A stretch of 64,000 bases of DNA from Pandoraea faecigallinarum (GTDB lineage Bacteria; Pseudomonadota; Gammaproteobacteria; Burkholderiales; Burkholderiaceae), in NCBI RefSeq assembly GCF_001029105.3, contig NZ_CP011807.3, positions 2,666,001 to 2,730,000 on the forward strand, written 5' to 3'. Shown piece by piece: positions 60,832-64,000 of this stretch (the first letter of the stretch is position 1; each line of letters opens with the position of its first letter). The notes beneath the pieces were generated by a model, which was given only the letters and a program-made list of their open reading frames with translations, was not told the DNA's origin and did not search any database. Made by a program: the position numbers and the translations under genes.

Positions 60832-63486
60832 TCACGTCCGCCTTGCCCCTCGCAACCGGTTTTGCCAGCGCGTTACCAGTTGACTCAACAAGTAATTGGC
60901 GAGCACCTGATAGCCGCGCAGGCCCATCGCCAGCATGTCGAAGAGTGCCTTGACCGGTTCGTCGCGCGCACGTTCGGCGTCCCAGTCGCGCCAGGCATCT
61001 GCGCGCCCGAACGTGAACTGCACGAGATGCTTTTCCTGCTCGGCCGAAAGTGGCTGGAACGCGAGAAACAGATCATGTCCGCGCGCACCGACCACACTCA
61101 CCGGGAAGCCGTATTCGGTGGCGCCACGCGTGAGCGCCACGTGCGCCTCGGTACCCACGCCCGGGTCGATGGCGACCGGCAACACGAGCGCCAGCCCGCC
61201 GCCCGAGAAGTCGCGCGTGTGGCAGGCCATCGTGCGGCCATCAGGCAGATACAGCGTGGCCGGCATGCGCATCGACACGCGGTGCGAGCGGCGCACCTGT
61301 CTGACTTCCGTTGCCACCGCCACGGCGGCGCCGAGCACCGCGAGGTTGAACGTGACCCACAACAGGTTGAAGACGAGCGCGCCCGATTCATTGGCCGGGC
61401 CGTAGAAGTACCGCAGGATACCGGCAACGAAACCCGCCACATTGAACCCCAGCAGCACGAGATACGGCTTCGAAATGCTCCAGTCGAAGAAGCTCTGCTC
61501 GATCAGGCCGCCCTTGGCCGTCACGTTGAACTTGCCATAACGCGGGTTGATGAACGCCACGGTAGTCGGCAGCGCGACATACCACGCGAGCACCGCCTCG
61601 TATACATCCGACCAGAACGAATGGCGGTACTTGCCCTGAATGCGCGAGTTGGCGATATTGGCGTGCGCAATGTGCGGCAGCACGTACGCGCAGATACTGA
61701 GCGCCGCCTGCACGATATGCAGCCCGAAGAACAGATAGCAGATGGGCGCGAGCAGGAAGATGATGCGGGGAATGCCGTAAAAGAAGTGCAGCATGCCGTT
61801 CGCGTAGCATATGCGCTGACCGAGCTTCAGGCCACGCCCGAACAGCGGGTTATCGACGCGGAAGATCTGCGCCATGCCGCGCGCCCAGCGAATGCGCTGG
61901 CCGACGTGGCCCGAGAGCGACTCCGTCGCGAGACCGGCGGCCTGCACCACCTTCAGATACACCGTATTCCAGCCACGGCGGTGCATCTTGAGCGCCGTAT
62001 GGGCGTCTTCGGTCACGGTCTCGACGGCCACGCCACCGACCTCGTCGAGCGCCGTGCGACGCAATACCGCACACGAACCGCAGAAGAACGACGCGTTCCA
62101 GAAGTCGTTGCCGTCCTGCACGATCCCGTAGAACAGGCGCCCTTCGTTCGGCACCGCGCCGCGCGTTGCCAGGTTGCGCTCGAACGGGTCGTCGGAGAAG
62201 AAGTGGTGCGGCGTCTGCACGAGCGAGCAGCGCTCGTCCTTGAGGAACGAACCCATCGTCGTTTGCAGGAACGAGCGCACGGGAATGTGATCGCAGTCGA
62301 AGATGGCGACGAACTCGCCTTGTGTCTTGCTCAGCGCATGGTTGATGTTGCCCGCCTTCGCGTGGCGATTGTCGGCGCGCGTCACGTAATGCACGCCGGC
62401 GAGCGCGGCAAAGTCGCGCATCTCGTCACGGCGTCCGTCGTCGAGCAGATAGATGTTGAGCTTTTCCGGCGGCCAGTCCAGGCCACAGGCGGCATAAACG
62501 GTCGGGCGCACGACATCCAGCCCTTCGTTATAGGTCGGAATGTAGACGTCGACCGTCGGCCACAGGCGCGTGTCCGCCGGCAACGGCGTGATGCGCCGGT
62601 GCAGCGGCCAGATCGTCTGAATGTAGCCGAACAGCAGAATCATCCACGTGTACATTTCGGCCGCGACGAGCATGTAGCCGACGCTTGCTTCGGCCACGGT
62701 GTCGAACGCCAGCGATTGCGTCAGACGCCACCACACGTAACGAATCGTCGAGGTAAGCGACAGGCCGATCAGCACCAGCACCGAGTACTGGCTGTCGAGC
62801 CGCCGGAACACCAGTGCGAGCGTGAGCGTGCAGACGGAGAACAGCAGTTGCGAGAAGGGATCGAACGGCGTCGTCACGATCCAGAACACGCCGATCAGCC
62901 CCAGCAAGGCCACGACCGTCGACGTCGCACGCCACTGCATGACCCGTTCGAGCGTCTTGTCGAAGCGGTGCGCCAGTTCAGCCGGCGTGTCGGGCGGAAT
63001 CCCGAAGAGCGTCTGCACGAGCCACAGTCGCAGCCGTTCGTTGCCCGCCCGGAACGCGAGCCATGCGGTGTACGGCGGAAAGGCCGGACGCCGGTCGGCG
63101 CGCCGCCAGAGCATCGCGCCGAGCACGCGCCAGAAGCCCGCGTCGGCGGGCACGTCGAGCCGATGCGTCACGCGTTCGTTGACCCACGCGAGGGCACGGC
63201 CCGGATAGTCGGGCCGACCGGCGCGTGCGGGCTGGAACACCAGGCGCAGCCACCAGTCGCGCCACTCGTCGAGTTGACGGACATCGAGCCTTACGGCCAG
63301 ACGGGCCACAAGATGATCCGCGACCTGCGAGATCCACTGCCGGTGCGCGGGCGAGCGCACCGTTGCGGCGAGCAGCCACTGCGTGAATCCCGGCGCACGG
63401 CCGTCGGGCCGATCCGGCACGACGAGGCGCACCGCGAGAATGTCGCGTCCGAGCCGGTAGAGGGAGCCGAGGGCGGCACCGATCAT
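60832..63486 (-). CDS. bcsA: Cellulose synthase catalytic subunit
   Basis: An 884-residue GT2 synthase that polymerises UDP-glucose. Motifs in order: DDG (349-351), DCD (397-399), TED (492-494), QRIRW (530-534). A C-terminal PilZ domain has RRSHRV and DFSGGG, the c-di-GMP binding pattern. About eight hydrophobic segments are visible. The ATG overlaps the bcsQ stop by 4 bp (ATGA). Compared with the usual gene order, no bcsB follows; bcsG is next. Activation should depend on c-di-GMP. Confidence 0.93.
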   Translation of the reverse strand: MIGAALGSLYRLGRDILAVRLVVPDRPDGRAPGFTQWLLAATVRSPAHRQWISQVADHLVARLAVRLDVRQLDEWRDWWLRLVFQPARAGRPDYPGRALAWVNERVTHRLDVPADAGFWRVLGAMLWRRADRRPAFPPYTAWLAFRAGNERLRLWLVQTLFGIPPDTPAELAHRFDKTLERVMQWRATSTVVALLGLIGVFWIVTTPFDPFSQLLFSVCTLTLALVFRRLDSQYSVLVLIGLSLTSTIRYVWWRLTQSLAFDTVAEASVGYMLVAAEMYTWMILLFGYIQTIWPLHRRITPLPADTRLWPTVDVYIPTYNEGLDVVRPTVYAACGLDWPPEKLNIYLLDDGRRDEMRDFAALAGVHYVTRADNRHAKAGNINHALSKTQGEFVAIFDCDHIPVRSFLQTTMGSFLKDERCSLVQTPHHFFSDDPFERNLATRGAVPNEGRLFYGIVQDGNDFWNASFFCGSCAVLRRTALDEVGGVAVETVTEDAHTALKMHRRGWNTVYLKVVQAAGLATESLSGHVGQRIRWARGMAQIFRVDNPLFGRGLKLGQRICYANGMLHFFYGIPRIIFLLAPICYLFFGLHIVQAALSICAYVLPHIAHANIANSRIQGKYRHSFWSDVYEAVLAWYVALPTTVAFINPRYGKFNVTAKGGLIEQSFFDWSISKPYLVLLGFNVAGFVAGILRYFYGPANESGALVFNLLWVTFNLAVLGAAVAVATEVRQVRRSHRVSMRMPATLYLPDGRTMACHTRDFSGGGLALVLPVAIDPGVGTEAHVALTRGATEYGFPVSVVGARGHDLFLAFQPLSAEQEKHLVQFTFGRADAWRDWDAERARDEPVKALFDMLAMGLRGYQVLANYLLSQLVTRWQNRLRGARRT

Positions 63487-64000
63487 GTTTCGGCACCTCC
63501 CCGCGCATGACCGCCGTTGGCCATCGCGCCGCCGTCGGCCGGCGGCGTGGCACGCGCGAGCCATGCTTCGAGATGGATGAAGTCGAGCGCAGCCTGAGAG
63601 CCGTCGGCGGCCTTGGCCAACGAACCGCCGTTGGCCGAAGCCGTGCCGACGGCATCGTCGCGATGGATGCGCAACGGCACCATGGCGTCGCCGCCACGCG
63701 CCTGAATGAGGTGCAGCAGATCGTTGTTCAGCGGCGAACTGGATGCCACCAGATTCGGCACCATTTGCGCCCGTCCCGCGCAGGCCGCCATCAGATCGGG
63801 TTGCGTGACGTAGCCGGTCGTGGTCACCGGCACAATGCCGAGCACGAGGTCGGCCGCGGCGATGGCTGCCTGGGCGATAGCGTCCGGCAAACGTTGCGTG
63901 TCGATCAATACCCGCGTGCCCGTCGCGAGGCCCACGGCATCGAGCTGACGGCGCAAGCCGCCCGCGTCCCGTTGCAGCCATTCGCCGAGCGCCGTCTGCG
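63483..64000 (-). CDS. bcsQ: Cellulose biosynthesis protein BcsQ/YhjQ (5' end outside window)
   Basis: The frame is open to the right edge (172 codons). The visible part is the C-terminal half of a MinD/ParA-like ATPase (RVLIDTQRLPDAIAQAAIAAADLVLGIVPVTTTGYVT, given as its extent) with the YhjQ-type QPDLMAACAG and LLHLIQARGGDAMVPL segments. The ATP-binding P-loop would lie outside the window. In E. coli BcsQ helps place the synthase at the cell pole. The stop overlaps the bcsA ATG. The C-terminal tail (TPPADGGAMANGGHARGG) is low complexity. Confidence 0.8.
   Translation of the reverse strand, partial: QTALGEWLQRDAGGLRRQLDAVGLATGTRVLIDTQRLPDAIAQAAIAAADLVLGIVPVTTTGYVTQPDLMAACAGRAQMVPNLVASSSPLNNDLLHLIQARGGDAMVPLRIHRDDAVGTASANGGSLAKAADGSQAALDFIHLEAWLARATPPADGGAMANGGHARGGAET

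Noticed and set aside
60577..63510. Long plus-strand open frame antisense to bcsA
   Set aside because: Arg/His/Gln-rich translation without motifs; bcsA is unmistakable on the other strand.
1..64000. CRISPR array, prophage, insertion sequence or tRNA
   Set aside because: No regularly spaced repeats, integrase, transposase or cloverleaf-like sequence was seen on either strand.

Overview
The window is GC-rich chromosomal DNA of a free-living, aerobic betaproteobacterium. Gene content points to Burkholderiales, and a Pandoraea-like genome is my best guess by inference: polyhydroxyalkanoate genes phaC/phaP/phaB, a bcsQ-bcsA-bcsG cellulose block, a BzdR/BoxR-type regulator, and many LysR/AraC/MerR regulators paired with small transporter or enzyme genes. 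I saw no tRNA, rRNA, insertion sequence, prophage or CRISPR array.

Left region (1-9068): a divergent cupin gene and MFS transporter share an intergenic region with two copies of the same inverted repeat. A five-gene minus-strand operon then runs from 7941 to 2085: enoyl-CoA hydratase, 3-hydroxyacyl-CoA dehydrogenase, beta-keto acid cleavage enzyme (BKACE), periplasmic solute-binding protein, and feruloyl-CoA synthetase-like ligase. It faces a BzdR/BoxR-type regulator (XRE plus shikimate-kinase-like domain). Between them lie TGCA repeats like those described for this regulator family. Together this reads as a CoA-dependent pathway shortening the side chain of a phenylpropenoid-type acid, controlled by an aryl-CoA sensor. 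It is the most interesting unit here.

9132-16126: a Fur box precedes an ECF sigma factor, a FecR-type anti-sigma factor, a TonB receptor with signalling domain, and a periplasmic catecholate-siderophore esterase. A MerR regulator and its DUF2938 membrane-protein target follow, with a 19-bp-spacer promoter.

16291-28841: a lone FRG-domain protein, a PAS/GAF diguanylate cyclase, a VOC protein, and a 1048-residue PLD-VTT-EEP fusion behind a DUF4142 gene and an atypical sigma-54 activator. A second activator diverges from the first. A Gly/Tyr/Arg/Asp-rich BON protein and a dihydrodipicolinate-synthase-family aldolase close the region.

28892-43625: a chemoreceptor; several regulator/transporter pairs; a coupled three-gene unit (hypothetical, MBL hydrolase, SnoaL-like); trans-aconitate methyltransferase; an ECF sigma/anti-sigma pair behind a cupredoxin and a phosphoesterase; an M23 peptidase; and an acyltransferase-3 protein.

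43889-64000: a PAP2 phosphatase; phaC convergent with phaP and phaB; a translationally coupled RND efflux operon ending in its own TetR gene; an FAD oxidoreductase; a tandem universal stress protein; an aldo/keto reductase; and bcsG, bcsA and the start-truncated bcsQ, all on the minus strand and running off the right edge.
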